The position numbers were made by a program, and so were the translations under genes. The notes below the pieces were generated by a model. It did no database searches. It was not told the DNA's origin and saw nothing but the letters and a program-made list of their open reading frames with translations. A stretch of 64,000 nt of DNA from Bradyrhizobium glycinis (GTDB lineage Bacteria > Pseudomonadota > Alphaproteobacteria > Rhizobiales > Xanthobacteraceae), in assembly GCF_016031655.1 (NCBI RefSeq), contig NZ_JACCHQ010000014.1:124001-188000 (forward strand), in the 5' to 3' direction. Below are positions 34,552-45,019 of this stretch, in pieces; the first letter of the stretch is position 1; every line of letters starts with the position of its first letter.

Positions 34552-37028
34552 TCAGATTGCGGAAAGGGCCTTGTCCAGGTCGCGTACGATGTCGCTGACA
34601 TCTTCAATGCCGACGCAAGGCCGGATTGAGCCGCCCAATATGCCGGCGGCTTCGCGTTTTTCGCGAGGGACGGTGGCGTGCGTCGTCGAGACAGGATGGG
34701 TTACGAGCGTGCGGGCATCCCCCACTTCGAGACGTGATATATCAAGTCGACGTTCTGGATGAACTTGCGCCCAGCCTGTTCGTCCTCGACTTCGAACATG
34801 ATCATCGCCCCGTGTCCGTATGTAGCATTGAGGGTCTGTTCGACGGTTTCCCGATCGGCGCCCTCAAAGAGCCCCGGGTAGAAAACACGGCGCACCTTAG
34901 GATGCTGCTTGAGAACGTCGGCCACGATTCTGGCATTCGCGCAGTGCTGCTTCATCCGAAGCAGCAGCGTTTCAAGCCCTTGAATCAGCTGAAAACTCGC
35001 AAACGGGGCAATCGCCGCGCCCGTATCGCGCAACCAGGTCATGCGAGCCTTGAGGAGAAACTCGCTCTTTCCAAGATCGTCGACATCGCGCACCGCATTA
35101 TGCCAGACCATCCCGCCATGCGCATCGTCGGGGCGGTTGAACAAGGGAAAGCGAGAGGCTCCCCGGTAGCTAAACTCGCCGTTATCAACGATCAGTCCGC
35201 CGAGCGTCGTCCCATGGCCGGATATATATTTTGTGGCGGAGTACGTTGTAATGGCAGCGCCGAGATTTGACGGCCGGCATACCAGCGGCGTCGTCGTATT
35301 GTCCACGAACAAAGGCACGCCGTACTTTCGCCCGATCGATGCCAGCTCTTTGACGGGGAGCGGAATCAGACAGGGATTGGAAATCACCTCTCCGAACAGA
35401 CATATGGTGCGATCATCAATGGCGCGTTCGAACGTCTCGGGCCTTCGGGGATCCGCCGTCTTCACGGTGATCCCAAGACGCTTTAGAGTGTTGTGGAGCA
35501 GGTTCCAAGTATTGCCATATAGATACGGAGAGGCGACGACATTGTCCCCCACTTCGCCACTTGAGAGGTTGACGATAGCAAGGAACGTCGCCGCTTGCCC
35601 TGACGCAACGGCGAGCGAGTCGCTTCCCATATCGACGGCGGCGTAGCGCTTTTCCAGCGCGCGGGTCGTCGGATTGATGATCCTGGTGTAGGTGAACCCA
35701 TCGGCCTTGACGTTGTAGATGTCGGCAATTTGGTTTAGATCGCCATCGAGTTCGTAAGCCGTATTCTGGTAAATCGGCACTGCGACGGCTTTCGTCACGG
35801 GGTCGCGTCGATAGCCCGCGTGCAGAACAGCGGTCTCGGCGGAAAACGGCAGCCGCGGGTCCCCAGCCGCGGGAGCAGGCATCTTTACGCGAGCCCCGCA
35901 TGCCCCTACGCCCGACACCGGCCTTGCAGAACGCCCCTGGCCGGACCGGAAATACGTACGGAAAGCGCACCCCAACTGCTCGATCCAGCTGGATTGGATT
36001 TCCCCAATGCAACCGACGCGAAAACTCCGCGTCGCAAGATGCAGCTTCGAGTAGACGTAAAGGTTGTGGGCTGCCAAGTGGCGATAGAGCCCATCGAATC
36101 CTTCCTGATCCACGATTCCGGATGGCGCACTGAACGCGACGCAGATCGGCGACTGCAGGTCAGCGGACAGCAGCGGAGACACCACTCCTTCGAGTTCTTT
36201 GACGAGATCGTTTCTGACCTTCTCGTACCTGCGGCGCCTGGCCTCGATGCCCTCCTCGTGCAGAATCTTCAGGGCCGTCGTCGTTGCCTGAACGATGTGG
36301 GTGGGAGGGGTCGACCGCCACTCACCGGTGCGCTCGAGCGAGAGCCATTGATCTCTCACGTCGAGCACAAACGACCTTGGTTCTTGAACCGCATGCTCCA
36401 GCAGCTCGCGAGACGCAATGACAAACGCAACGCCTGGCGGCCCTTCTATGCACTTGTTGCTCGACGTGACCAGGACGTCAGGTCCACGCTGGCTCAGGTC
36501 GATATTGAGAGCGCCGAAGGAACTCATGCAATCGATGATGGTCTTTACGCCACGTCGCCTCGCCTCCTCCACGATCGCTTCCAGCGGATTGACGATTCCG
36601 GTTGTCGTCTCACAGTGGACGAAACACAGGTGCGTAACGTCAGGATTTCGGCTCAGATGCTCGCCAATTTCTTGGGGATCCAAAGGATCGGTCGCTCGCT
36701 TGACAAGCTTCAGTGCTTCGACGCCCCACAGCCGCAGAATTTGCGAAATGCGCTCGCCATAGATCCCGTTTATGCAAACGAGCGGCCTGTGGGCTCGGGC
36801 CAAAAATGAAGAGAGAGCGGCTTCCATCGCAAAGGAGCCGCCTCCCTGAATAGGCACGACAGAATAGTCGTCAGCATTTCCCAGCAAGTTGAGCATCAGC
36901 CGCCTCATACAGGCGGTCACTTCCTTGAACTCGCAATCACGCGATGCGAGATCGAGCTGCATCTGGCTCTTGACTGCCAGCGGCAACGACAAAGGACCAG
37001 GCGTCAGCAAAGAGCGCTGTCTAGTCAA
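34552..37028 (-). pseudogene. rtxA: Rhizobitoxine synthesis bifunctional aminotransferase / O-acetylhomoserine sulfhydrylase-like protein, frameshifted at 3-prime end
   Basis: The N-terminal domain (about 1-365) is a class V-type aminotransferase with PLP Lys in TSSNKCIEGPPG; in RtxA it makes serinol. The C-terminal domain (about 400-775) is a Cys/Met-metabolism PLP enzyme with YTRIINPTTRALEKR and Lys in TYSATKYISGHGTT. It joins serinol to O-acetylhomoserine to form dihydrorhizobitoxine. TTG 37028 with GAGGAGAAATCG upstream is the likely start. At a five-C run (34719-34723) one base is missing. The in-frame product ends at 34701 after HVSKWGMPARS, while the true tail (DARTLVTHPVSTTHATVP to DLDKALSAI) lies in another frame to 34552. 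The core of both domains is intact, so partial activity is conceivable. Confidence 0.85.
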
Positions 37029-37935
37029 ACGATTTCTCCTCAAGTTGTTTTCGTCGATAGGTCTGGGGTACGCCCACCCACCAGGGGCGCCCCTGCGGCG
37101 AGCATCGATTTGCTCGGCTCAACAGCTTCCAATCAGCCGCCTATGGATCGCGGGCGCGCTTGAGGTCAGCGCCCTAAAAGCACGCCGGACGACACCCTCC
37201 AGCCTCCCATCAGCGCAGATGCAGAGCGATCTTTAACAAAGCTCCTCAGCGGGACCATCTGTCACCTCCCAGAAATTAGCGTTGCGAACTGGCGCTGAAG
37301 GGCGCTTTTATCCGGCCATAACGCATGCGTGAGTTTGACCAGCAACTTTCTTGCGTCGCCGAGCGGCAGGTCGGCCGGCCGACTAACGTTCTGAACCTGC
37401 GCCATTCAGGCGCACTTAGCGCTAGGAAAACGAGGCAGTTGGATTATCGCGCCGGGCTGCAGATCGAGGCGAACTACTTGACGACATCGTTAGCAGCAGG
37501 AGTCTGATGCAAGGGTCTAAGACTTGATGCATTCGCACGTCGCCGCTCGTTGTAGGGTTTCGGAACGCGAATGACTGTCGTTGTCCATTTCAAGATCTAC
37601 AACTTGACGTTTGGGGCGTTTCAAGCCTCTCCAGGAATTTTCTCGCGAAGCTTTCTTCGCGACGTACTCCCATCCGACGGCGACCAGCCTATCTCGGCAG
37701 CTGAGCGCGGAAATTCACAGCGAGTAGGGATAATTGAGAGCTCGACATCCGGACCGCCGGCGTTGCGCCTGCGACCGCGTCCGGCCAGGCTAGGTGATGT
37801 CACAATCCCAGTTAATCGACGATCCTCGCTATAGCCCTAGATTCAGATGGAGGTACCGAGCGTCTCCCCCATGCTGGCGAGATCTTCCTGGATGCTCGCG
37901 ACTGGAAAGGTACGCGTGCGTCGCACCGACCGAAG
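37029..37935. other. Upstream region of rtxA, no supported gene
   Basis: About 900 bp with only short frames lacking motifs. The AGGAG for rtxA is at about 37037-37041. I could not identify a promoter or a NifA/RpoN site with confidence. Confidence 0.4.
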
Positions 37936-38352
37936 CTATTGCTTCGTTGCGTTTGGTTCGAGCAATCCTTGGCCGATGATCGAACTCGGATAATCAAAAT
38001 TACCTGGAGATTTCTGTCCATTTTGCAAAAAAATCAGTTCGACGCCCTTCGGCGAGCCGCCTGACGCCAGGACTTGTCGTCCTGCTTTACTAGGACCACG
38101 CCGATGCGACTCCAGATCATCTTCTGTGAGCGCGATCGTTAGGCTCGCAACAATTCTGGGTTCTGAACTCCGCAGCCCGGCGAGAAACTCTCGCGGAACA
38201 ATCATCGTCGTGGCGAGCGTACCGCGGCTCTCTGCTCGTATTGGCCACTCCGCAGCGTCCTGCTCGTTGATAGCGATCTCGCGTTCTACGCGGTCTCTTG
38301 CGCGTTCGAAAAGGTTGACGGTTGACCAGAGCAGATCACCAAGAGATCGTCC
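37936..38352 (-). pseudogene. Possible remnant of an unrecognised gene
   Basis: The minus strand is open for about 139 codons between stops. It reads convincingly as protein: LLWSTVNLFERARDRVEREI, then ESRGTLATTMIVPREFLAGL and ALTEDDLESHRRGPSKAGRQ. No good start or ribosome-binding site is present, and I recognise no family. It could be the C-terminal end of a gene whose front was lost. Confidence 0.35.
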
Positions 38353-38916
38353 TTATCGCTTACCACGGATGAGCTCTCTTGCCTTTCCGCCGCGTGCCAG
38401 GGCCGCCTTCATTGCGATCAATGACTGCGGGGAAACAGAGCAGAACCGGAAGCGCGGCGGAGGTTGTAGTGCAGCGCAAGTTGGCCAAAATGAGCGGGCT
38501 GCTTTGTTTCGGCAACACCGTCCGGGGACTCACTGACGGCCGTACAGCAAAACTTGCAAAGGGACTCAACGTGAAGCCAGTTGAGAATGGAGCTATGAGA
38601 TTGGGCGCCGCGGCTCTTCTGAAACATGGCGCCTCGCGCCCTCTCGACAAGTTTCTGCGGAGAACTCTGCGAGACGGGCCCCTGATTAAAACGGTCAATT
38701 GCAATCATCCATCGCAAGCGGTCGTGGTCCTCGAAACCGACTTACGAGATACTCCATCGAAGATGAGGCGCTGGAGCCCATTCGGCGACAAAAGGCCATC
38801 CAGCACGGCCGCGAAAAACTCTCTCACCCCGGATCGGCAAAGCTAGTTGACGCTCTGACCGTAGAGGACGGCCCGCGAGCCGCCCTACCGCGCCAGTAGC
38901 CAGCGTTGGCTCAAAA
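38353..38916. other. Intergenic region with doubtful frames
   Basis: Plus-strand frames at 38379-38846 and 38699-38899 contain protein-like pieces (for example EDEALEPIRRQKAIQHGREK) but in different frames, without starts and without recognisable motifs. Confidence 0.3.
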
Positions 38917-39102
38917 TTACCGCTGATGTCCCAGTCCGATTCCAAGATTTAGCGCCTTCTGGCGTAGCGCACCGACGCTGCGTTTGGTCATTTTTGCTAG
39001 CTTTATAACGGGGGTCCGGGCCTTCGAATGAGCTTTGAGCTCCTTGACATCTGCCTTCGTCCACTCGCGCCGCTTAACGCGTTTCTTGGTTGCTTTTTTC
39101 AC
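38917..39102 (-). CDS. Small basic protein of a Bradyrhizobium-type family
   Basis: The protein is 61 residues. The Lys-rich N-terminus (KKATKKRVKRREWTKADVKE) is followed by a helix-turn-helix-like segment LKAHSKARTPVIKLAKMTKR and a tail SVGALRQKALNLGIGLGHQR. The start is GTG at 39102, chosen because AAAGGAG lies eight bases upstream and the conserved-looking part begins there; an ATG 159 bp earlier would add an unrelated leader. Such proteins look like small DNA-binding (SANT/Myb-like) proteins. Role unknown. Confidence 0.75.
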   Translation of the reverse strand: MKKATKKRVKRREWTKADVKELKAHSKARTPVIKLAKMTKRSVGALRQKALNLGIGLGHQR

Positions 39103-39504
39103 GATGAATGCTCCTTTCAAGACAAGCGGCTTGTAACATAGTTTTGCCGGAGGGACGATCGCAAAAAAGAGGCAATCATAGGAACTCTCGCCAGGGTATA
39201 AGCTCGGTAATGCTTTCACGCCCTGTTTGCGGGCTTTGATACGGTTGAATGCAGCCCTCAATCGACGCCTTTCTACTCGAAGCTAAGCAGGTCGACCAAC
39301 ATGTTCTGGAATGAGCAAGCCAATTGGGATGAACCTAAACAGCCGGGGAGGTTCGTGATTTGTATGCTCAGAGCGAATAAACGTCGAGGCCGTGTAAGAC
39401 ATCGCGGGTTCCTTGCTGTGGTCGCCTTATGACAATTAGGTCGCTGTGTTATCAAGTCGCCGGAGTTCCTCGGGCTGCGGTTGAGGGCGTGAACTCATAA
39501 ACGC

Positions 39505-40000
39505 GCAGCCAGCTACAGCGTGCTTCACGCGAGCTGAACGAAGGCAAGGTAGTTGGTTGCAAGCCTGTCTCAGCACATCGCTATCCGGCGACATTGTTTG
39601 CTCCGATTGAAGAACCACTCGACCCGATTGCAAGCGCGGTAGAGATACGGGCTAAAGCAGACCGGATCTCTGCGATTGCTCTTCCGCGCAATGTTGGCCC
39701 ACGCACCCTTCTTCATGGCAAGCTCCATGATCCAGTCGGCGTCATAGAACGGCCGGCAAGCAGCATTGATCCGGATTTCAGACCAGGCAGCAGTTTTCCG
39801 GCAAATCGGAGTTTGTGCCTCACCGGGGCTCAAAGCCACCGGCCGACCATTTCTATCGACCACCGCATGGATTTTCTCGTCAAGCCGCCGCGTGACCTTC
39901 CCTCCCTTTGGCGCTGATTCTTTGTGATGCAGGCTCCGCGCTGGTGCACGCCGACATGGAGGTATCGATCATCTGCAGCGCCGGGCCGCGTCCCGGTCGA
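39505..40000 (-). pseudogene. IS5-family transposase remnant
   Basis: Recognisable blocks are MIDTSMSACTSAEPASQRIS (first catalytic region), VVDRNGRPVALSPGEAQTPI, DADWIMELAMKKGAWANIA, KSNRRDPVCFSPYLYRACNR and DRLATNYLAFVQLA. Together they give the order expected for an IS5/IS427-type DDE transposase, with frame changes and in-frame stops. No inverted repeats were identified. Confidence 0.75.
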
Positions 40001-40030
40001 AGCTACCCCATAGCGGTCGTGGGCTGCTGT

Positions 40031-40666
40031 CTAAGTGGGTCGCTTGGCGAACGCTAAACCCAATCCTAGCATCACCATTGCCGTGCCGGACCCCTCACGC
40101 AGTCTCTGAATAAGAACAGGACGTTGCGCCATACCGCTGCGGATGTGGCTTGCGGCAAAGACGACCGCAATGTCCGCGAGCGTGTTTAGCGCGACCGAGA
40201 CAGCGCCAAGCAGAACAAACTGCTGCGCCACATGCCCGCAGTTTGGATCAACGAACTGCGGAATGAAGGCGAGGAAGAATGCGGCAGTCTTAGGGTTCAG
40301 CGCCTCGACCAGCACGCCCTCTTGAAATGCTCGTCGCGTCCCAATGGATGGGGTCGTTGCACCAAATTCCGCGTCCTTTCGAGCGTATCGAAACGTGCGG
40401 ATGCCAAGCCAAACTAGGTAGGCCGCCCCTACCAGTTTAAGCGCGGTAAATAGTTCGGCGCTGGTCAGGACTATGGCCGAAACACCTAAGCTCCCAGCGA
40501 CGACGTGAACCATGCCGCCTAGGCCAGTTCCAAGACTGGAGCTTATGCCCTCGCCTCGGCCACCGGCTAGGGTCCGTGCGGCGACATAGAAGATACCTGG
40601 CCCCGGTGTTATGGCGAGCACCAAGGCGGCAGCTACGTACAATGCGAATTGAATGGGATCGAACAT
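40031..40666 (-). CDS. LysE/RhtB family amino-acid exporter
   Basis: The protein is 211 residues with about six membrane helices. The signature TPGPGIFYVAARTLAGGRGEG near residue 20 and the later LNPKTAAFFLAFIPQFVD are diagnostic. It exports amino acids or homoserine lactones across the inner membrane. ATG 40666 is preceded by AGAGGGGG. The frame extends 54 codons upstream, but that part is hydrophilic and not membrane-like, so it is excluded. No LysR-type regulator is adjacent. Confidence 0.9.
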   Translation of the reverse strand: MFDPIQFALYVAAALVLAITPGPGIFYVAARTLAGGRGEGISSSLGTGLGGMVHVVAGSLGVSAIVLTSAELFTALKLVGAAYLVWLGIRTFRYARKDAEFGATTPSIGTRRAFQEGVLVEALNPKTAAFFLAFIPQFVDPNCGHVAQQFVLLGAVSVALNTLADIAVVFAASHIRSGMAQRPVLIQRLREGSGTAMVMLGLGLAFAKRPT

Positions 40667-40846
40667 GCCCCCTCTATAGCACCAAAAGTTTGACCATCGA
40701 CAGTCTAGTTCTTGGCCCATCGTGTCGTCTCGCTGCGCTGCAGGAGCATGGTGCCCGCGGGCCGTCGATGCGAAGGTTCTCGAAGGCATCGGCGACACCT
40801 GCGCGACTTGTTTCGAAGAACGGACCAATGTAGATGCCGCTTTTGG

Positions 40847-41065
40847 CTACGCGTCTGACGAGCGCTCAACTGCAGCTTTCGACGGATTTGAGATCAAACT
40901 ACGTCGGTGGTAACCGCGCAGTTGCACATCTTGGCGAATGAGATCGCTCACTAAACGCACCGCCCGCTTCTTTCGCTTCCAGTTGCCGTCCAACCCCACA
41001 GGGATCGCGAAGCCTCGCGGAACGACCAAAAGATCGTGTCTTCCGTTCAAATAAATATCGAACAT
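40847..41065 (-). CDS. Small hypothetical protein
   Basis: The protein is 72 residues, MFDIYLNGRHDLLVVPRGFA then IPVGLDGNWKRKKRAVRLVS and IRQDVQLRGYHRRSL. GAGGGACGAC precedes the ATG. The pattern is a small basic protein of a type repeatedly seen in Bradyrhizobium, with unknown role. Confidence 0.68.
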   Translation of the reverse strand: MFDIYLNGRHDLLVVPRGFAIPVGLDGNWKRKKRAVRLVSDLIRQDVQLRGYHRRSLISNPSKAAVERSSDA

Positions 41066-41381
41066 GTCGTCCCTCGTTCGACACGAGCGTAGATCGCCGG
41101 TTCATCTATTTGGTGACATGGCAGCAACAGTCGCATCTAAAGACTTTACACGGGTTTTCTCCGGATCGCCCTCACGTGAGCGTGCATAGAGCGGAGGATC
41201 CGGTGGCATTGCAGGAACAGATATCAACCAGCGCCGCGGGGCGATCCGTTGTCCACCAGTCACGCCTTTCTGCCGGCTCTTGGACGGCAGAAAGTAGTAC
41301 ACCATTACATCGGTGCAATTCGGATCGCGCCTAGTTCGCAAATTGACGCCGCGATTCAATCGCGCGGACTTTAGGCCACAC

Positions 41382-41615
41382 TCAAGCTAACTGCCCCATG
41401 CCGACTTGCAGTGCAGGCGGGGTTCGAAGTTCTATCACATCGGCGAAGACTGTCCAATCGCCGATGCTCTTTTGCCTGCAGAAATCGGTCTCCGCCTGCT
41501 GCGCAGCAGCACTCAGCGAGGCGGCGTCGATCTTGAACACTGCCTGACAGGCACGATGCTCGTGGCCCATATCGTCACAAACGGTCTTAATGAACCGAAC
41601 GTTAAATGAAGGCAT
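41382..41615 (-). CDS. Small hypothetical protein
   Basis: The protein is 77 residues, MPSFNVRFIKTVCDDMGHEH then RACQAVFKIDAASLSAAAQQ and CRQKSIGDWTVFADVIEL. It looks like a compact alpha/beta protein, and similar text occurs widely in Bradyrhizobium. Possibly a monocistronic gene; the upstream AAAGATCGG is a modest ribosome-binding site. Confidence 0.68.
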   Translation of the reverse strand: MPSFNVRFIKTVCDDMGHEHRACQAVFKIDAASLSAAAQQAETDFCRQKSIGDWTVFADVIELRTPPALQVGMGQLA

Positions 41616-42859
41616 GGTCCGATCTTTCCGTGGTTTTGCTCACTCTCCATTCTGCCATTCGAGCCACGAGAGTATTTGATCTGCCTCAAGGAGGATCCCG
41701 AGCGGTTGTCCGCTCCCGAGCTTTGGTCGAGGCTTGAGCAGCGCGGCGCGAGCGCTTCTGTTATCCCGGAGATGATCGCGCGATCGGTTTCTGTCCGAGC
41801 TTCCGGATCTCGCTCTCTCTTGAAACGGCTGATGGACAGCGCCGTCTGGTCCGCAATGCGCTCGACTGAGAAAATGGAGGCAATGATCGAGGAAGGTCTT
41901 GCACCTACGACTGCGAGCAGCATGCGCCGTCACACCCGAGACTGCCGGCTGTTGATCTCTAAAGAGCCCATACTCCATTACTGGCAATATGAAACCTTCG
42001 GGCCGCGAACTCTAGACGCGATACTTGGTGGTCTCACGGGCATTGCGAACTCAAGTGTGGGGACGGCTATCGACAATGCGAGGCACACTCAATTGACCAT
42101 CTGTTTGCCGGCTATCGCAGCATTGAGCTCAAAAGCGCATCTACAGTTTTTTGAGCTGTATCAATACTGCTGCGGCCGCCTACTGATAAATCTTCCGGTC
42201 CAAGGTAACATGCATGTCAGAAAGAAAGACTTGGCGCCCTCCATGTTTTCCTGTCCAGATACCGGCGACCGAGTTCAAGGACTGCTGCCGGAATCAACTG
42301 AGGGCGTGCCGATGACCTGCACCCGAATCCTGCGCCGCTTGCGACAGCGTCCACTTCATCGACCTCCGAAGCGGCGCGATGTTCGGCACCGACCGCTGCT
42401 AGGCCCATCCCAGGTGATGTCTAGCGAGCTCCGACGTCTTCCCCGTTCTCGCTTTGGGAAGTCGTTCCCCTCGCAAGCGCGGGGCCAACGTCATCATAAC
42501 CCAACGGCCAAGCTCGCCTCGTCGGACAAGGAAATTTGTCACCAACACTGAGAATGTTTCGACATGAAAGACCACGGCGACATTTGCCACGGCGCAGGCC
42601 AGATCGCGGGATCGGCAGGCCAGTTTAGAACAGCGGAAAATACAAACTGCCGACGGCTTGAGCTGATCCAGATGGAATCGAGCCGAGCCGAGGAGTGGTT
42701 TCCCAGCGCTACTCCGAGGTTCAACAGCGCCACGGCCCAAAAGATCGCGGCAGCGGCTGACGCGATCGAGACCACGCACCACCTGCATAATGCTGCGCTG
42801 AACCTGTCCGCGCGGCGGCCAAGCGATCTCGTCCCTAGTGCTTAGAAGGTTGCCTGAAT
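41616..42859. other. 1.2 kb with conflicting open frames and no assigned gene
   Basis: A long plus-strand frame (41676-42551, TTG start) overlaps minus-strand frames (41640-41987, 42399-42890). None shows a motif or a ribosome-binding site, and composition favours none. The minus-strand text LGSGQPLGILLEADQILSWL and the plus-strand text at 42690-42840 are the most protein-like parts. Remnants are likely. Confidence 0.3.
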
Positions 42860-43108
42860 TTGTCAGCTCGCACCGATGAACTCCGCCCAAGGTCTATCGG
42901 CGACCTGACCTGGGAGCAACTCGAAACGGCGCCTCCCTTTGATCGGGATCTGGAGATTGCCGTGATCGAAGGCAATACCATTCACCGCGTGGTCTTTCCT
43001 TGCCGTCGTATTGTCGGCGGCTGGATCAAGGCAAAGTCCGGAGAACACGTCGCCGTGCAGCCGACGCACTGGCGCATCTGGCCCAGTAGCGGCGGCCCGC
43101 CTACATAA
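42860..43108 (+). CDS. Small hypothetical protein
   Basis: The protein is 82 residues. LTWEQLETAPPFDRDLEIAV, then TIHRVVFPCRRIVGGWIKAK and VQPTHWRIWPSS form a clear small beta-rich protein with conserved-looking aromatic and Cys residues. The frame opens with TTG at 42860, and no in-frame ATG lies before the conserved part, so the start is uncertain. Confidence 0.6.
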   Translation: MSARTDELRPRSIGDLTWEQLETAPPFDRDLEIAVIEGNTIHRVVFPCRRIVGGWIKAKSGEHVAVQPTHWRIWPSSGGPPT

Positions 43109-43579
43109 TGGATTGACGTGAGTTGAGGCCCGAGTGCGGCCGGTGGCCTCTCGTGGGAAACAATGTAGCGTTGGATCAATAAGAGGACCTGACAGCCAAC
43201 ATGTCGGACCACATCAGGTACTGTTATCTGCTCTGCGCCCCATCAGCGTCGTCTTTCTCGCGAAGGGCCTTATCACCGATCCGCAAACATGACCGACATC
43301 CCGGAACTCGCGGCATTTTCTCTTCTCCTTGGCTCTATGCGCAATTGGCCACGGCGGGAGTGAGAGCAGGCGCGGTATAGGTTACCCCATCAGCATTTGA
43401 CCGGGACATCGTGGCGAAACCTATCATTAGGCTTAAGGAGAAGGGTGTCATTCGCTCGTTCAGCGACGCGGCAGTGCATTTATTCAGTTTGGTCCTCTCA
43501 CGAAGTGCTTGCAACGAGGATTGCTGGAGCGCTACCGCGTCGAACGCGGCCACTACTGGACGATATCTGACAAATGGGC
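43109..43579. other. Intergenic region without supported gene
   Basis: A plus-strand frame from GTG 43411 (AKPIIRLKEKGVIRSFSDAA) is faintly protein-like but runs into the fixL remnant without a motif. Confidence 0.3.
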
Positions 43580-44410
43580 GGGCACATCATCGGCATCGGC
43601 CGCATCGTAGTCGGCGAATGGAGCAACGAGACGCGCTCTTCGGATGGAGCTTGCGTCGGTGAGGCAACAATGCGGGGCAGACGACTCGTCGGTTCCATCG
43701 GAAGCTTCGCTGAATGACAAGCGCAGAAGACTGCGTTTGCAAGAGCTGCAATCTGAACTCGTGCACGTGTCGCGGCCATGGTGAGATGACATCCTCTATA
43801 GCCCATGAGATCAACCGGCCGCACTCCGCAATCGACTAGATGCACGGCACAAAAGGCTTTTCTGACGCCCGACAAGCGCGACGCAAACCGTATGCTAGTG
43901 CACCCGACCACGCGACCCGACAGGCTGTGCGTTTTTAACGAGATCGGCCGAGCGCCCCGCGGTAATTCGCCGCCAGGGCAGTAACAGAGCACTCTGTGGA
44001 GGTTCCGCTCACGCTCGTTGAAGTAGCTGTGGCTCTGACTCCTGTCGGCCCGGGAGAAGAAAGCCGCAAGCCTGGCTATCCGCAGCGACCGCGATCTGTC
44101 ATCAATGATCCTGGCCCCAAATCTAGATTCAGCAGGCCGCGCTGATCTGATACGCAAGCAATCGAGGCATGGCTTCCTGCCCTTGCCGCGAATTGACTGT
44201 CGAAGCTGTCAACGTCGATACGTTTACCGTGAAGCGACTCCGCATCAGCCCTGCGCCGAGCCTGTTCCACGCCTGTGTCACGACAGAAGAGCAAGGCGGT
44301 CAATCTGCAGCACAATCATAGAGACATATGGTGGCCACATCGTCGTGGAAGTGAACCCAGGCGGCGGCACGGTCTTTCAGTTCGCCGCGCTATTGCGGAG
44401 CTTAGGAAGA
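43580..44410 (+). pseudogene. FixL-like PAS histidine kinase, degenerate
   Basis: Three disjoint pieces remain in order. The PAS end is about 43580-43700 (GACVGEATMRGRRLVGSIGS). The HisKA beginning is about 43705-43820 (RLQELQSELVHVSR, then GEMTSSIAHEINRP after a frame change). The very end of the ATPase domain is about 44310-44400 (TIIETYGGHIVVEVNPGGGT followed by VFQFAALL). The middle, with the N, G1 and G2 boxes, is missing, and several stops interrupt the rest. Its partner FixJ-like gene follows directly. Confidence 0.7.
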
Positions 44411-44413
44411 GAC

Positions 44414-45019
44414 ATGATTGGACGGCGCATTCTTGTGATCGACGATGACGCGGCGATTCGGGATTCGCTCGCCTTTCTGCTTGATGTTAACGGCTTCTAC
44501 GTAGCAACCTATGAGACCGCGACTGCGTTTCTCAATGACGTCGCGAGCGGTCCGGTTGACTGCATCGTGTCAGACGTCCGGATGCCAGGTATGAGTGGTC
44601 TCGAACTGGTCCGCAAAGTGAAAGCCGATCGTATCGAATGCCCAGTGGTTCTGATAACTGGCCATGGCGATGTATCGCTCGCAGTCGAAGCGATGAAAGC
44701 GGGTGCGGTCGACTTCATCAAGAAGCCTTTCGAAGAAGAGGTTCTCTTGCGGGCAATCGGTAGCGCCTTGGAGGCGCGGCCAATAAAGCCGGCGGATGAC
44801 GCAGCGAAACTGCAGGCGCAAGCTCGCCTTGCGGGCCTCTCGTCGCGCGAGCGTGACGTCCTGCAGGGGCTAGTGGCCGGCAAAATCAACAAGGTGATCG
44901 CCCATGATCTCGGCATCAGTCCACGGACGGTCGAGGTTTACCGCGCGAACCTGATGGCCAAGGCCAATGTCCGCAGCATGTCTGAGTTGATGCGAATCGC
45001 AATTACGGCGGGACTCTGA
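44414..45019 (+). CDS. FixJ-type two-component transcription factor
   Basis: The protein is 201 residues. The receiver has ILVIDDDAAIRDSLAFLLD, phosphoacceptor Asp in CIVSDVRMPGMSG, Thr in LITGHGD and Lys in IKKPFEEE. The LuxR-type HTH is LSSRERDVLQGLVAGKINKV followed by IAHDLGISPRTVEVYRANLM. These features and the overall layout match FixJ. The ATG at 44414 follows AGGAAGAGAC. With its kinase broken it is an orphan and may be driven by another kinase. In FixLJ systems the target would be microaerobic or denitrification genes; here that is inference. Confidence 0.87.
   Translation: MIGRRILVIDDDAAIRDSLAFLLDVNGFYVATYETATAFLNDVASGPVDCIVSDVRMPGMSGLELVRKVKADRIECPVVLITGHGDVSLAVEAMKAGAVDFIKKPFEEEVLLRAIGSALEARPIKPADDAAKLQAQARLAGLSSRERDVLQGLVAGKINKVIAHDLGISPRTVEVYRANLMAKANVRSMSELMRIAITAGL

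Noticed and set aside
37044..37400. nod box or NifA/RpoN site upstream of rtxA
   Set aside because: No sequence close enough to either consensus was found by eye.
41102..41359. Possible small minus-strand gene (MNRGVNLRTRRDPNC)
   Set aside because: No ribosome-binding site or recognisable pattern; an equally long frame lies on the opposite strand.
41676..42551. 291-codon plus-strand frame
   Set aside because: TTG start, no motif, overlapping opposite frames and atypical composition; not enough to call a gene.
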